Notes under the pieces: model-generated
What the model was told of the DNA's origin: nothing
Seen by the model: only the letters and a program-made list of their open reading frames with translations
Databases searched by the model: none
Source of the DNA: Panorpa germanica
Lineage: Eukaryota; Arthropoda; Insecta; Mecoptera; Panorpidae
Reading direction: 5' to 3'
DNA length: 64,000 bases
NCBI GenBank assembly: GCA_963678705.1
Contig: OY783203.1
Location: forward strand, 45,198,347 to 45,262,346
Part shown: positions 27,842-39,573 of the stretch, in pieces
How positions within the stretch are numbered: position 1 is the stretch's first letter
Layout: each line of letters begins with the position of its first letter
Program-made: the position numbers and the translations under genes

Positions 27842-28040
27842 GATGGCGCTAGAGTATTTATGCTTGACGACAGCTGTTATGTCTTCGGGTTCGATCCTTA
27901 GATCAGTGTTATTTTTTCTGGTTCTTTTTTAAGAAAGTTAAATTCAATATGTGTTAACTAGAGGTTTATATGCGTATAAGAGGCAACAACACCATTAAAT
28001 AGTACTCAACATCGGAAATAGCCAACGTTAAATAATAAAA
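27842..28040 (+). mobile_element. SINE copy, internally deleted
   Basis: GCGCTAGAGTATTTATGCTT head, GTCTTCGGGTTCGATCCTTA B box, TTTTTTCTGGTTC body, and ACTCAACATCGGAAATAGCC with CAACGTTAAATAATAAA tail. Module order matches the 21.0 kb copy with the central part shortened. Confidence 0.65.
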
Positions 28041-29261
28041 TATATCCTGATCTGAATATTATTAGATCCAAATTTACATAAATGTTTCCATATAAACAGT
28101 AATATTTTTTTTGTATTAATTACACATAATTTTATTTAGAATGTAAAGTCTGTCATATGTAAATTTGATAACAATTTTTACCGAGCACTTGTATATTGTT
28201 TGCAAAACAATATATTATTCAAATGAGACATCAGTAAACTTTATTCAAAATAATAATATTTAGGTTTAAAAGATATCTTTATTATTGTACATTTCTTACA
28301 AGAAGTTTTGTTTTTACATAGCTATTTGATAAACGATAAAACGAGTTTGGCAGCCTCAAGCCCATGTAGACATATTGTATCATATGATATTTCATGCCAC
28401 AGTTACAACTCCTTACAACATGAGCAAAAAACTGGTTTTCTAAATTGATGTAAATGACATCATTATTATGACGTTTTATAGTCTGATAGTAAGAGTATTA
28501 CAAATTATTTGATCCAAAATTGCTTACTGTACTAATTATAACTATAATAATTAATTTTTTATTACATGCTAATATGCGTGTATATTAAGAAGACACAGGA
28601 CGAAACTGATGTCTTATATTTAACAATGTTTGCTAATTTTCAGGTCACTTAATTAATGGCATTAGAATTTTCATATAAGTCTAAGTTGACTATAATTCTG
28701 AACTGTAACAATGAGGTCGGTATTTATTCCATGACTGAAGAAAAAATGACAACGGTTATACAGTTATTGTGAGCATCATAACCCAGTAGCGGCGGGGCCT
28801 TTAGCAAAATTATTATTGTACGTTCATTATATTTGTAGCTGTTCTATCATAGCGAGTGCTTGTACTTTACTCGGACCTATTCTGTCCAGTGAAATCTCTG
28901 GGTTTCACAGAAAAACATTGTTAAGCTATAGCTGAGACATAATTTGTCCCCGCTTCCAAACGCTTATCAATCCACTTTTCCACTTACTCTCGTAGCTAAC
29001 TGGTTCACGCACATACACCAAGGACACTTTCTAATTGTTGAAATGAGGGAAAATACTCGTTATGTGCAGTTGAATTTTAATGTAGAAGGTGCAAGTACTG
29101 TGAACAAGTTACTCACAATAGTTCAGTGTAGTTTTATGGTACAATTATTGAAATAAGTGGTAAAGATGAGTAGTGACTACTATTTAACATTTAAAATATA
29201 GTTACAATTTTCATTAAGAATTTATATAAAAAATATTAAATATTTTAACACTTTTAGACTG
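28041..29261. other. Non-coding AT-rich spacer
   Basis: No exon or clear repeat was recognised. Confidence 0.5.
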
Positions 29262-29505
29262 CTTATCGGGTAGACACCTTAACGCCAGACTGCTGTACCT
29301 TTTGGTTCGATGCAGAGTTATATTTTCTGGGGTTGATATCAAAATTAATTTGATTATATGCTCTCATAATCATACATCTGATAAGACAGCGGTGTAGTTC
29401 ACATACATGAGATCATGATACTTAGACACTACCAACTTGGTTAAGAGATCGTTGGTGATGAAACTCAGCATCTTAAATAGGTCAACATTAAATAAACTAA
29501 ATTAA
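29262..29505 (+). mobile_element. SINE copy
   Basis: The B-box region is TTTTGGTTCGATGCAGAG, followed by TTATATTTTCTGGGGTTGAT, TTTGATTATATGCTCTCATA, CACATACATGAGATCATGAT, ACTCAGCATCTTAAATAGGT and CAACATTAAATAAACTAAAT. All modules of the family are present but diverged. Confidence 0.65.
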
Positions 29506-30242
29506 ATTTTTATGTTCAAAAAAGTATTTTATTACTATCGCAATCTGCGATTATTTTCATCATTTAATTTTTACAACGGCTCGAAACTTTCTCTACCAAT
29601 GTTTTTGAAAACAAGGTATTTTGTAGAAAAACTGTTCCTCAAACTTTTAGCATTAGAATTTTTCTCCCAATTTCCATCTTAAAGAAACTGTACAGACTTG
29701 AATTTTTTATGAAGATTCTTGAACAGAAACAAAAATAAATCTCCATGTTTAAATTAAATCACAAAATTAAATCCAGTGCCGCAGAGAAATACATATCTTT
29801 ATAAAAAATAACATTATGCAATAAGACTAAGTTAAGAAATAAACTTAATCAAATCAAACATATTATATAGATGTCGGTATTTGCTATTTTAACTAAAACG
29901 TCATTGTATAAGTGTTGTATAAGTTGTTAAATTCATTTGAACTAGTTCTGTGGCCTCTTAATTAGTAGGTAAATATTATACAGTCTCGTTATCTTCGCTT
30001 AAACAGAGAATTATATTTACATTCTATGCCCGTGTTTTTGTGCCGTGGTTGAATTGAACGTCTGGAGTTTGCCAAGGAAATAATTTAGTTTAGACGTGAA
30101 ATAAGATGTTTTTTTAAATATGATGAAAGATAAATATGATTACACTACTTACTGTTATTTCTTAAAGATTTTATTTATTTCGGTGTTCTCTCAATTAAAA
30201 GTCAATAACTACATTGAATTAATTTATTAATAATCAATTCCA
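29506..30242. other. Non-coding AT-rich spacer
   Basis: Nothing recognisable was seen. Confidence 0.5.
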
Positions 30243-30350
30243 GACGTCGCAGGGAACGAGAGCATTGATGCTTGACTCTGAATATTGTGTCTTCCAGTTC
30301 GATTTCCGGGACCAGAGTTATAATTTTCTGGGCTTAGTTACAATTAAATT
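30243..30350 (+). mobile_element. SINE head fragment, first of an inverted pair
   Basis: GAACGAGAGCATTGATGCTT and GACTCTGAATATTGTGTCTT are the family head, followed by CCAGTTCGATTTCCGGGACC (B box) and TTTTCTGGGCTTAGTTACAA. The 3' modules are absent. A second copy in the opposite orientation starts about 90 bases downstream. Confidence 0.65.
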
Positions 30351-30439
30351 TAATTGAAAAAAAAAACTGCTTAATAAAAGAGATGCATATAGTTGAAAGA
30401 ATAGAAGTTGTGCACAGGAAGGACTAAGTTTACGATTAT

Positions 30440-30553
30440 GTAATGTTATAATCAATTTGATAAAAACTAAACCCAAATAATATAACTCTGGTCCGGTTAT
30501 CCAACCCGAAATGATAGTCTGGCGTCAAGCTTCAATATTCTCGCCCACTGTGT
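30440..30553 (-). mobile_element. SINE head fragment, second of an inverted pair
   Basis: Reverse complement of the family head: AACTAAACCCAAATAATATA, ACTCTGGTCCGG, GCGTCAAGCTTCAATATTCT and CGCCCACTGTGTCA. With the copy at 30243-30350 it makes an imperfect inverted repeat of about 110 bases. Confidence 0.65.
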
Positions 30554-32689
30554 CATATATATATATTCATTTATAAAATGTCATTTTCTTGTAACGACAA
30601 ATCGTCATTAAAACGAAAATAAATCTGACTAATAATAGGTCTATTGTTTAGAATTGTCGTGGTCAGCAGCTTATTTATTAAATTTAATAATGTATAATAG
30701 AACTCTTAATTCAATCAATTTAGGCTCCATTTACTTTCATTATAAGTCTCGGGATGTTACACTTAATATTATTAAACTCATAAAGAAAAAATTCAGGGGC
30801 TTGTAACATTTTATCAATTTAATTTCTCAAAAATAATTTTTCAACTTCTAAAAATCCTCATCCTTAGGAACTCGTGTTTTATGGTCTTGCATTATACGAG
30901 AGTTAACTTTGGCTCAGACTGTTTGTTTTCGTGCATATTGCGGCCGATAAAGATGTCTGTTCTAACTGGGCGATAACCCCAATGATAGTTGGCTTGGTGC
31001 CACGTCTGAAATACGAGCTACATATTCCTTCCAAGTTAAATAAACTGCACATTTGTGTTAAATAAACTGAGTTTGGTGGAGAACAATGGTCCAAGGTCAC
31101 GGTTGTATTGTAGATATCACTAAAGTCTTTAAAATTAACGAGTAACTAAAATTCTTTACAGCCAATAAGTCAGGCTCATTGTAAGACATAAATACTCCTG
31201 ATATATATGTAACATCTTTTACATCCTTTTTGTATTGCTTCGACCTACTTGAGGCAGTGTATGTAAAAAGGTTTACTTGGCTCCTGCTTTTAATCTAAGG
31301 ACGCTTACCAACTTAACAAACCGAATAATGCTTTGACTTATCAAAGCCAAACTTTCCGAAGTTAGAAACTGTAAAATAATAGATCACGTACATAGTGTTT
31401 GGCAACACTGTGGGGAAGAAGGTGAGGAAGCAATGACGTCGTGAACTGAAGTGATTTTTTGTAAATTTTGACACCTTTAATTTTTATTGAACAGAAAAAT
31501 ATGACTGTTTCAATCGTTTATATCTTCTATAATATTGCGAATTGTATCAAAATAATTGATTATTTGAGGCTTTGATAGACATCTTTATCAATATACAGTA
31601 CACTTCCCAGTAAACAATTTAGTTAAGTGTCCTGTTTTGTGACGTTTCTATCACTATTGCACTTCAATTATAGTTCGCATCAACTTTATGTTCATTTGGT
31701 TTCCGACAGGTGGAGTAGTTTCGCCATTTGTAGCCGATACAATTAACATTTCATATGAACGACTGTGAGAAACTGAAATATAAATAAACTCTTTCATGAC
31801 AAAAAAATCATACGCATCTTCAATATGATAGCAAAGTGAATCCAAAATGTTTACTGGGTTTTATATAAATTCAGATGTGGTTTACAACCCAATTAATTAA
31901 TTGTATGTACATTTTTATATTTGTCTTAATAGAATCCTACATCCCTGACCTCTTCACTTGAATTACGGTGTATTATAGCATTATCCCTGGCGTCTAGTGT
32001 TACCAGTTATTATGATACTAACAAATTCTTTCCCACGTGATAATTGCTGTCTGTTTACTTATTATACAAGACAACGCATCAAAACATACAGATCAAGGGC
32101 TGGGGCAGGCTAGGGTCGGCGGTCTGCGGTCTGAGTGGGTCTGAGGTTTGCATAAACATTGACTCCCGTATAGAGATAAGAACATTGTAGTGCAACAGAA
32201 TACCAGCGTATGTAAATATTTAATTTTATTGAGCCTTGTAGGGGTCCTTGCATGCTAAATTATTTATATTTAAAACGTATGATAGGTGTTCATTTAATAC
32301 TGCCGTGATAAGAATTTTGTTTTTATTATTGGTACTTTATCATGAAATCATGTAAACATTGTAGAGTCACTTTGACATCATATTGAATAAGCGTATGAGT
32401 TTTTTGTCTTGAAGCAAGTCAATTTAATTTCACTTGTTCAAAAGAAATGTCAGTGATATGAACTACAAATGACAAAATCACTTCACCTGGCCTCACTACC
32501 GTACCAGTATTGAATGAAGTTGCAAATAAACCGTTAAAGTGTAACAGAGACAGATATATCTTGTTTCTTACTTTGTTAAGTTCTGGTGAAATGAATGTGA
32601 AATTTTATCTCTATTAAAACAAATATTTTCAAATATAAAAAAGACAACAACTATATCTCTATGTAAATGTATGTATAAATGTGAACTAC
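30554..32689. other. Non-coding spacer
   Basis: No host exon is supported. A GC-richer patch at 30900-31100 carries a minus-strand frame with no recognised domain and may be transposon-derived. Confidence 0.45.
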
Positions 32690-32843
32690 ACCACTACTTA
32701 AGAAGTTTATGATTTTGTATGTACATAATCAATTTAACTTGATAACAACCAAACCCAGAAAGTATAATTCTGGTCCGAGGATCGAACCAGGAGTCACAGC
32801 AGTCAGTGCAAGCATCAATGCTCTCGCCCACTGTACCGCTACA
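32690..32843 (-). mobile_element. SINE copy, partial
   Basis: Reverse-strand copy: ATAATCAATTTAACTTGATA, CAACCAAACCCAGAAAGTAT, CTGGTCCGAGGATCGAACCA (B box complement), and AGCATCAATGCTCTCGCCCA with CTGTACCG. Confidence 0.65.
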
Positions 32844-33581
32844 GGAGTTGTATGAGTATATAAGATTTTCTATAATTAAGATTTATTTTACTTTATTGAA
32901 AGGAGCAGTCAGTCATCTGTCAATTTAAGTAAAAAATAGAATTTGGCAAAAGGACAAAATATTTTTAGCGTCACTGACCTACAATATTGTTAAAAAAGGT
33001 TTCGGAGGCTCGAATCTCCGAATTGCTGAATCGTCGAATCATCTTCGCCCGCTGAACAATAACAGCTAGCAACGCGTTTACTAATTAATGATTTAATGTT
33101 CCGTTTACAGTCTGTCGTTGACCGTGGGCAAACGCACTTTGTTTTATTTGACTCTTTGGGCTTCTAAATTAATATAACCCAATTGTTTTGTTAACTACGT
33201 AATTTAACATAAGCGTCAACACACAACGTGTGCAGTGAATTGGTTTAAAAGTAAGTGTCTATTATAAATCATAGATTCATATTGAATGTTATCGTTCACT
33301 ATTTGATTTGTTATTAATTTAAATCAAATAATAAACCAATTGGAATATGTTCTTAGTCTTAATTTTATAAAACGGTGCTTTATATATGATATAGATATCT
33401 ATTAATTCTTTAGGTGTCTAATATTTTCTTAATTGATCAAAATATTATAGAAGGTTTATCAGCTTAAATTACATGAAAGTTAAAGGGCCAAGCGCTGCGT
33501 CAAAAATGAGGTTATGTACATCATTTACAAGATTTCTAAAAATAAACTGATTTTGAGTGGACAAATATGTGGACAAATATC
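32844..33581. other. Non-coding region upstream of the aminotransferase/PP-loop gene
   Basis: A GC-richer patch at 33000-33250 ends TTTAAAA before GTAAGTG at about 33250, which would suit a short 5' untranslated exon of the gene whose coding part I first see at 34086. There is no transcript evidence, and I see no start codon in a supported frame. Confidence 0.3.
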
Positions 33582-33823
33582 GGAGCCTATTTTGTAACTG
33601 CTTACCTGACGTCTGTTAACTTCTGACGATTTTTCAAATCACTATAATTTACAAATTAGGTTACTTATGAGAGTTTCAAGGTATGGGGTCCATTTTACTC
33701 TTTATTTAAGCTGTTCTGATAGTTTTGCGTAAACTTACATAGCTTAATTTAGAAAACATACAGGCCTTTGAAAAATCGTCAGAAGTTTTCAGACGTCAGG
33801 TAAGCAGTTACCAAATAGGCCCC
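33582..33823. mobile_element. 242-bp MITE with ~58-bp inverted ends
   Basis: The left end reads GGAGCCTATTTTGTAACTGC, then TTACCTGACGTCTG and TTCTGACGATTTTTCAAA; the right end is its reverse complement from CTTTGAAAAATCGTCAGAAG to ACCAAATAGGCCCC, with only a few mismatches over about 58 bases. The interior is non-coding. It sits directly 5' of the first recognised coding exon of the downstream gene, so probably in its first intron or promoter. Confidence 0.8.
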
Positions 33824-34085
33824 AATAGTAAGTGCTAGAGTATTTTTTAAAATTTCAAAATACACAAACAGTAAATAGCGGATGAAGAATGGCAAGTTAC
33901 GTAGAGTGTCGACTCATCTTACGGATAGTGAAATCTAAAATATATACTACACAGATTAAAATCTGCGTCCATTGTCTTGTCAAATGTTTTTGCAAACCCT
34001 TATAATATGTATAATAACAACATTTAACTAATATTTGAGTTTAACATTGAGGTTTTTTAAAAAAGGTATTTTTTCCTCTTTCCAG

Positions 34086-37000
34086 TGGTATATGCAGATT
34101 ATGCCTCTTCTGGACGTTCATTGAGTTTTTTGGAGGATTATATCCTCCGAGAAGTAGTACCGGTACATGGATCTATTGGAAGTGTCTCCTCTGTTACAGG
34201 ATTACAATCTGATTTATTCAGGTGAGTTTTGTTAACAAAATATTCGATACGAATGTCATGTACCAACATGACAAAACCATATTAATACCATTTCATATTT
34301 ACTACTTAAATACTACATTCATATTGTTAGAGCTATATACTTTCTGGGCCATTTATAGCCGAGATTGTTTCAGTTATGACTACGGTGTCTCTGAATTCAA
34401 ACAGAAGCGTCCTGCTGAAGATAGGACAGGATTATTTATTTACTATAGATATTTCTAATGAAATTATAGTAGTCCTATTTAAATATTTGTAAAAGTTTAA
34501 AACCATATTACATTCAATATAAGTGGTTTAAGTGTGGCCTATCGATAATATAGCAGGCGCTAAAATTATTCCTGTTTTCTTAACAGAATAAAACAAAACA
34601 TTATTTTCTATTCTGGGACTAGCGCTATTAGACCTGAGTTATGGACAACGTTGAATAAATTAAAAAAATGCTTTGGACCACTTGGTAACCACTTTGGGGA
34701 TCCCCAATCTAAAGTAATTGAATGACTGAGTATAAATGTTAAATCAGAAATATTATAACTTATCCTCAGGGCCAGCCCGAACAAAAGCGGGGTTCCGTAC
34801 AACGTTGACTTGCGGGGTAGCCTAAGCCTCTTTAAAAGAAATGCAATCATTTTGATTTTGCAAAATCAGTCAACGTCTTGTGCGCTCGCATCGTTCACAC
34901 CCTGCTCGGGACGACCCTGTATATCAAGTAGAGTTTGTAATAAGTTATAAAATACTACATTTAACAGACAAGAGGCTCGTGATATTATTCGCTCAGCTGT
35001 AAAAGCTGCAGATGACGAGTCCGTTGTATTCTGCAACGCAGACGGGATTCCTTCACGTCTTCGAGGATTGCAATCGCAAAATGGACCAATGATTTTGTTT
35101 GTTGGAAGTCGTGAAACCAAAGAGAATTTGAACTCGTGGGAACGTATGGGTGCTGAGGTAAATATAATTATTATATATAAGCGTACTCTAGCGCCTTGAA
35201 GATAGTCCACCATTGCTTCCCCTTATCCAAATGATTCTAATATTGGACAATATTCTCAAATTTACGTATTTATTTAAGAAGTTAGTGTTTTAAAAAGAGT
35301 GTTCCTTAATTTAATTAAACTTAGTTTAGCTTAATTTAATTTGCTAATTTAAGTTTGCTATAATATAAGTTTAATATAAACAAAACAAAAATAACATTTT
35401 GCAGATTATACGAATCGGTGAAACTCGTGAAGGTTTTCTTGATCTTGTCACTTTGGAGGCTGCTTTAAAAGCTCGTATCAATCAAGGACGGTTGATGGCT
35501 GGTTGGTTTCAAGCTGCCTCCAAAGTGACAGGTATTCTCGCTGATGATGTCGCAACTACAATACTTCTGCATCAGGTATACCACAAATAATTATTCTACA
35601 TAGAACTATAAACTAATTCGTTTGTTACAATAATGCACTCACTCATTTTACAGTATGGCGCACTCGCACTTTGGGATTACTCCACGGCAGCACCATCTTG
35701 CGTGTTAGATATGAATCCACGACTTCCTGGAATAGATATGCGCAGTGTTTCCAAAGATGTTATGTTCTTCTCTGGTCAAAAATTTATAGGCGGTGTCCAA
35801 ACACCCGGTAAGTTGTATTTTTCGTATTTACGATAACTTTTACAATTAAAATGTAGGAATGATAGTAATTGCAGCATCTTTGTGTAGGCATTTTAATTGC
35901 AAAGAATACTCTTCTCGGAAGCGGACCTAATACGGATTGGGGTCCTCCAGCTCTTGTGGAAGCTGTACGTGCAGGATTGACAGTACAACTTAAATGTACA
36001 TTGGGACCAGCTTTCATAATGCAACGTCATGAATCACTTGCTAGGCAAGAACAGCTTCAATATTTTAATTAAATACAAAAGAATCTCTTATATTAATTTG
36101 AATCTATTTGTTTAGGCAAATATTATCACATATCGCAAAAATTCCAGAGATAATTCTTCTTGGAAATGGCTCCCCTTCCACAAAAAGAATTCCTATAATA
36201 TCTTTTATGGTGCGTCATCCTCGTGGGGCCTTTCTTCATCATAACTTTGTCTGCTGTGTACTAAATGATGTTTTTGGGATTCAAGCCCGTGGTGGTTTCG
36301 GAAGAATTGGCCATTTAGCAGACATTTTAGGTATTGATAATGAGCTAGCAAAGAAATATGATACTGTTCTTGAAAAAGATGAAATGGGAAACGGATTAAG
36401 GTATAATAAATTTTGAAATCCTACTTTTAGAGTCACTATTAAAATATTGAGTTTATATTTGAGTATTTATTACGTTACAGTGAAGATTCATCTGAATCAC
36501 ATATGGAGGTTTTACGTCCTGGGTTCTCACGTATCAGTCTGCCTTTTTTTCTATCAGATCCTGAATTGGCTTTCGTATTGGAAGCATTAAAGATGGTTGC
36601 AACCGAAGCATGGAAGTTATTGCCACAGTACATTGTACAGCCGGAGACTGCACAATGGCGTCATCACACAAATGCCATGGTTAAAGATCGTAAGTGGTTG
36701 GCCGCAATTCGTTATACTGATGGTAAGATGATGTGCAATGAACGTAGAATTTCAGGACCAGGTGTGTTTCCACAAAATTTCTCTGATTGTTTAAAAACGG
36801 CCAGAAACCTATTCAGTAGAGCTAGAAGAATGGCGCAAAGATTTCTTTTACCAGAAGAAAGTGGTCTTCTAATTAAGGAAATTGATGAGCTGCGTTGGTT
36901 TATGCTACCATCTGAAGCACAGAGTTTATTGCTTGGAAACTCTCAAAGCGTCAAGCAAAGTGTTCCTTTTGATCCCATAGTGTACTCCTCTAACAGAAGA

Positions 37001-39573
37001 TCCGTATCGGGAATTGATTTAAAGGAATCACAATCACAAATCCATAAAAATACTCCACGTCATTACAGTTTGTCTTCACTGGATGTAAGACCATTTACCC
37101 GTGCTACTCCTATTCAAATCCCTTGTCAAGACTCACTAGTTACCCCGGCGGTTAAATTTTTAGTTGGTGAAGTTGAAACCCCACCAATTTGTCAATCACC
37201 ACCTCAGATTGCCAATTTATTAAATGCTGAAGCGATAAGAACTCGTTGCCATAGCTTAGGTTCTTTCGAAGTATCACCACAAATATTAAGTCCACAAATT
37301 CGAGCCAGTGTTGGTGCAACAAACGCTCCTGTGCATACAAACTCTAGTAGTCAAACAGATCTGCATTCCATGATAACTTACGGTTCTTCTCCTAATTCTT
37401 TCTTTATCAATAACAGCCCGCCGACTGTAAGTAATACTAACGAAGAAATGCAAGCATACGTTAAAGAAGTAACAGAAGAACTTGCAACTGAAATAAAATC
37501 TGAAATTCGTGAAGTGATTAATACTGTTGAAGATGTTCTGGAAAACACGGACACCATAGACATTAGTCATGCAGCACAGATGACTAGACTTAATTCCTCA
37601 GGTGGTAAAAAGAGGAATTCTTTGTCAGCCAATGATATTGCAGAGTATTTAATGGAAGTATCTAAAGAAATGACAAGTGAAGTAAAGTCTGAAATAAGAG
37701 AAGTTGTAAATGCAGTTGATGAAATGATGTCACCAGACATACATTCACCACTTCATTCACGAAAGAATTCTCCTCCAGATATTATGGGTGCTAAAAAATC
37801 TATTCATAGCCCAATTTTGCAGCACAGATTATTTGATGTTTCACAATTACATAGGAAGTCGGATCATAGCAAAGCTTCATTAGGTGCCCATCAACGTTTT
37901 AGTGATGTAACTCTTGAAACGCAGAGGGCAAAAGCTATCGAACAGCAAAATGACACTAAAATAAAAAGATCTGATTCCTTTCCAAGTCCCTCAGCTAATG
38001 CTTCTGAAACGAAATTTCATCAACAAACCGCCGATTCTCCAGAGACCTCCACGCCAGACTGCCCATATACAGGTACCGTTTCAAAACACATACATACCAA
38101 AGTACTTGTCGATGGTGTAAAACTTTCTAACGAAGAAGAACTTGTTGGTAAAGATTGTAAAAAACTGTATAATCAAATTGGAGGAAATACAAATGGTATA
38201 AGCTCTCATGACAGTGGAATAAATTTATCTTTCCACGAGCAGGAAGAATCCTTGATTCAAAACCGTAGAACGAACTCTGAGCCAAGTGGTGGTATTCAAA
38301 GACAAATTTGTACTAACAAATTTAAATCGCACAGTTTACAACATAAAATGATGAGCGATCAACACGAAGTTCCTGACATAATAGAAGGTGTGGCAGTTTC
38401 CAACAACAAAATCGAACAAGAATCCACAGCGGACCAAGTAATGGAAGAACAGGAAGAAATTAAATTTCATAAGCTTCCAAATAATCTTTTTAATCAAATA
38501 TTAGAGGTAAATTAAAACCATTAATTTCATATAAATAAGTCGTTGTATTTAATTCTGAATTATTATTTTAGACCATTGATAAATTTAATATGATCAATTC
38601 TGGTGATCGAATCCTAGTTTGCCTAAGCGGTGGTGCAAACTCTTTAAGCCTTTTGCATGCCCTAAACCAAGTTAGGGAGGAACGCAATATGTCTTTTGAT
38701 ATTGGAGCAGTAACAGCTGGAAATCCTCGATGCGATCCACGAACTTTGATGTTGTATTTGAAATCATTGAATGTTCACTACATGTTGCAAGAACCAGGTA
38801 ATTATTGTAGACAAGTATCTTAGTATCTACCAGTACAATGATTAATGTACAGTTGTATGTTTACAGCTGCTCAAGGTGATCCGTTAAACCCCCGTGACTC
38901 ATTGTGTGCAGCAGCTATACGTGGAGGATATAATGTTTTAGCAGAAGGTCATAGTTTAGAACAACTTGCTGAGGCTTTCTTATCATCTGCTTTCAACATG
39001 GGAAAAATACAAGCCTTAAATGCCAAATACACTGTTAAGTAAGTAATTACTATATTAATATTTTAGTAAGTGGCTGGTCATTTAATACGTCACATGGATA
39101 TGTCCTAGTTACAGTCACACGAAAGATTACTACTAAAAATGCTTTAATTTATAATTCGAAAAATGTAAATGTTAAAATATATAAATCGCTAGTTATCTCT
39201 TAAACATAAGACTTACATTATATTTATTTTAGGGCAAACTCTATACAAATTATCAGGCCGCTAATATTTGTACGTGAAAAATTATTACAATTCTTCAGCG
39301 AAGAAAAGCGTTTACCATCCCGGCCTCCTGCTCCAGCCGGTTCTCACAGACTGATGTTGCAACAGCAGGAACTACTAAATCCAAGCCTCTACGACAATTT
39401 ACGTAATGCGCTACGTCCACTTGTAGACTGCAATATGTAAGTTCTATTCACCAAAATTAAAGGTTGTTTTTATTTATAAAGAATTAAAAATTAAAGATTT
39501 GTATTACTACAGAGAAGCCAATGGAGATTCAATAACAGCAGATGCCAAATGCAGCTTGAAAAGTGAACAATGA
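34086..39573 (+). CDS. Class V aminotransferase/TtcA-like PP-loop fusion protein (5' incomplete; likely pseudoenzyme)
   Basis: Exons by phase-consistent splicing: 34086-34221, 34968-35157, 35405-35575, 35654-35807, 35888-36044, 36116-36400, 36481-38506, 38572-38797, 38867-39038, 39233-39436, 39513-39573 (stop TGA). They give 1259 residues plus a missing N-terminus. Residues ~1-440 are a PLP-dependent class V aminotransferase (cysteine desulfurase-like): VVYADYASSGRSLSF start, ALALWDYSTAAPSC, and the PLP lysine in SGQKFIGGVQTPG. Residues ~500-950 are a Ser/Lys/Glu-rich linker with a duplicated helix. Residues ~960-1240 are a PP-loop ATPase like bacterial tRNA 2-thiocytidine synthase TtcA (LVCLSGGANSLSLL, EGHSLEQLAEAFL, IQIIRPLIFVREK). 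The pairing suggests a persulfide donor joined to a tRNA thiolase, but several catalytic residues are lost (see findings), so function is uncertain. Intron 5 has a GC donor. The first coding exon was not found between 33824 and 34085. Confidence 0.85.
36045..36115 (+). other. GC-AG intron in the fusion gene
   Basis: The reading frame joins only if the upstream exon ends at CTTGCTAG and the intron starts GCAAGA, ending TTGTTTAG. Joining gives ...HESLARQILSHIAK..., in frame with the downstream exon. Shifting the junction within the shared TAGGCAA does not produce a GT donor. The intron is 71 bases. Confidence 0.8.
37441..37735 (+). repeat. Duplicated ~33-residue helical repeat inside the linker
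   Basis: Two copies in the large exon: one with EELATEIKSEIREVINTVED (37465-37540) and one with KEMTSEVKSEIREVVNAVDE (37666-37725). They share the core SEIREV-x-N-x-V-D/E and have a heptad-like spacing of hydrophobic residues, so a short coiled coil is likely. The copies are about 190 bases apart. Confidence 0.7.

Noticed and set aside
35160-35404. Possible extra coding sequence between exons 2 and 3 of the fusion gene
   Set aside because: Stops in all frames and good splice sites at both ends; it is intron, and its decayed copy at 45.9 kb also shows no coding constraint.
37152-37570. Minus-strand frames inside the fusion gene's large exon
   Set aside because: Shadows of the plus-strand coding sequence, which has splice support.
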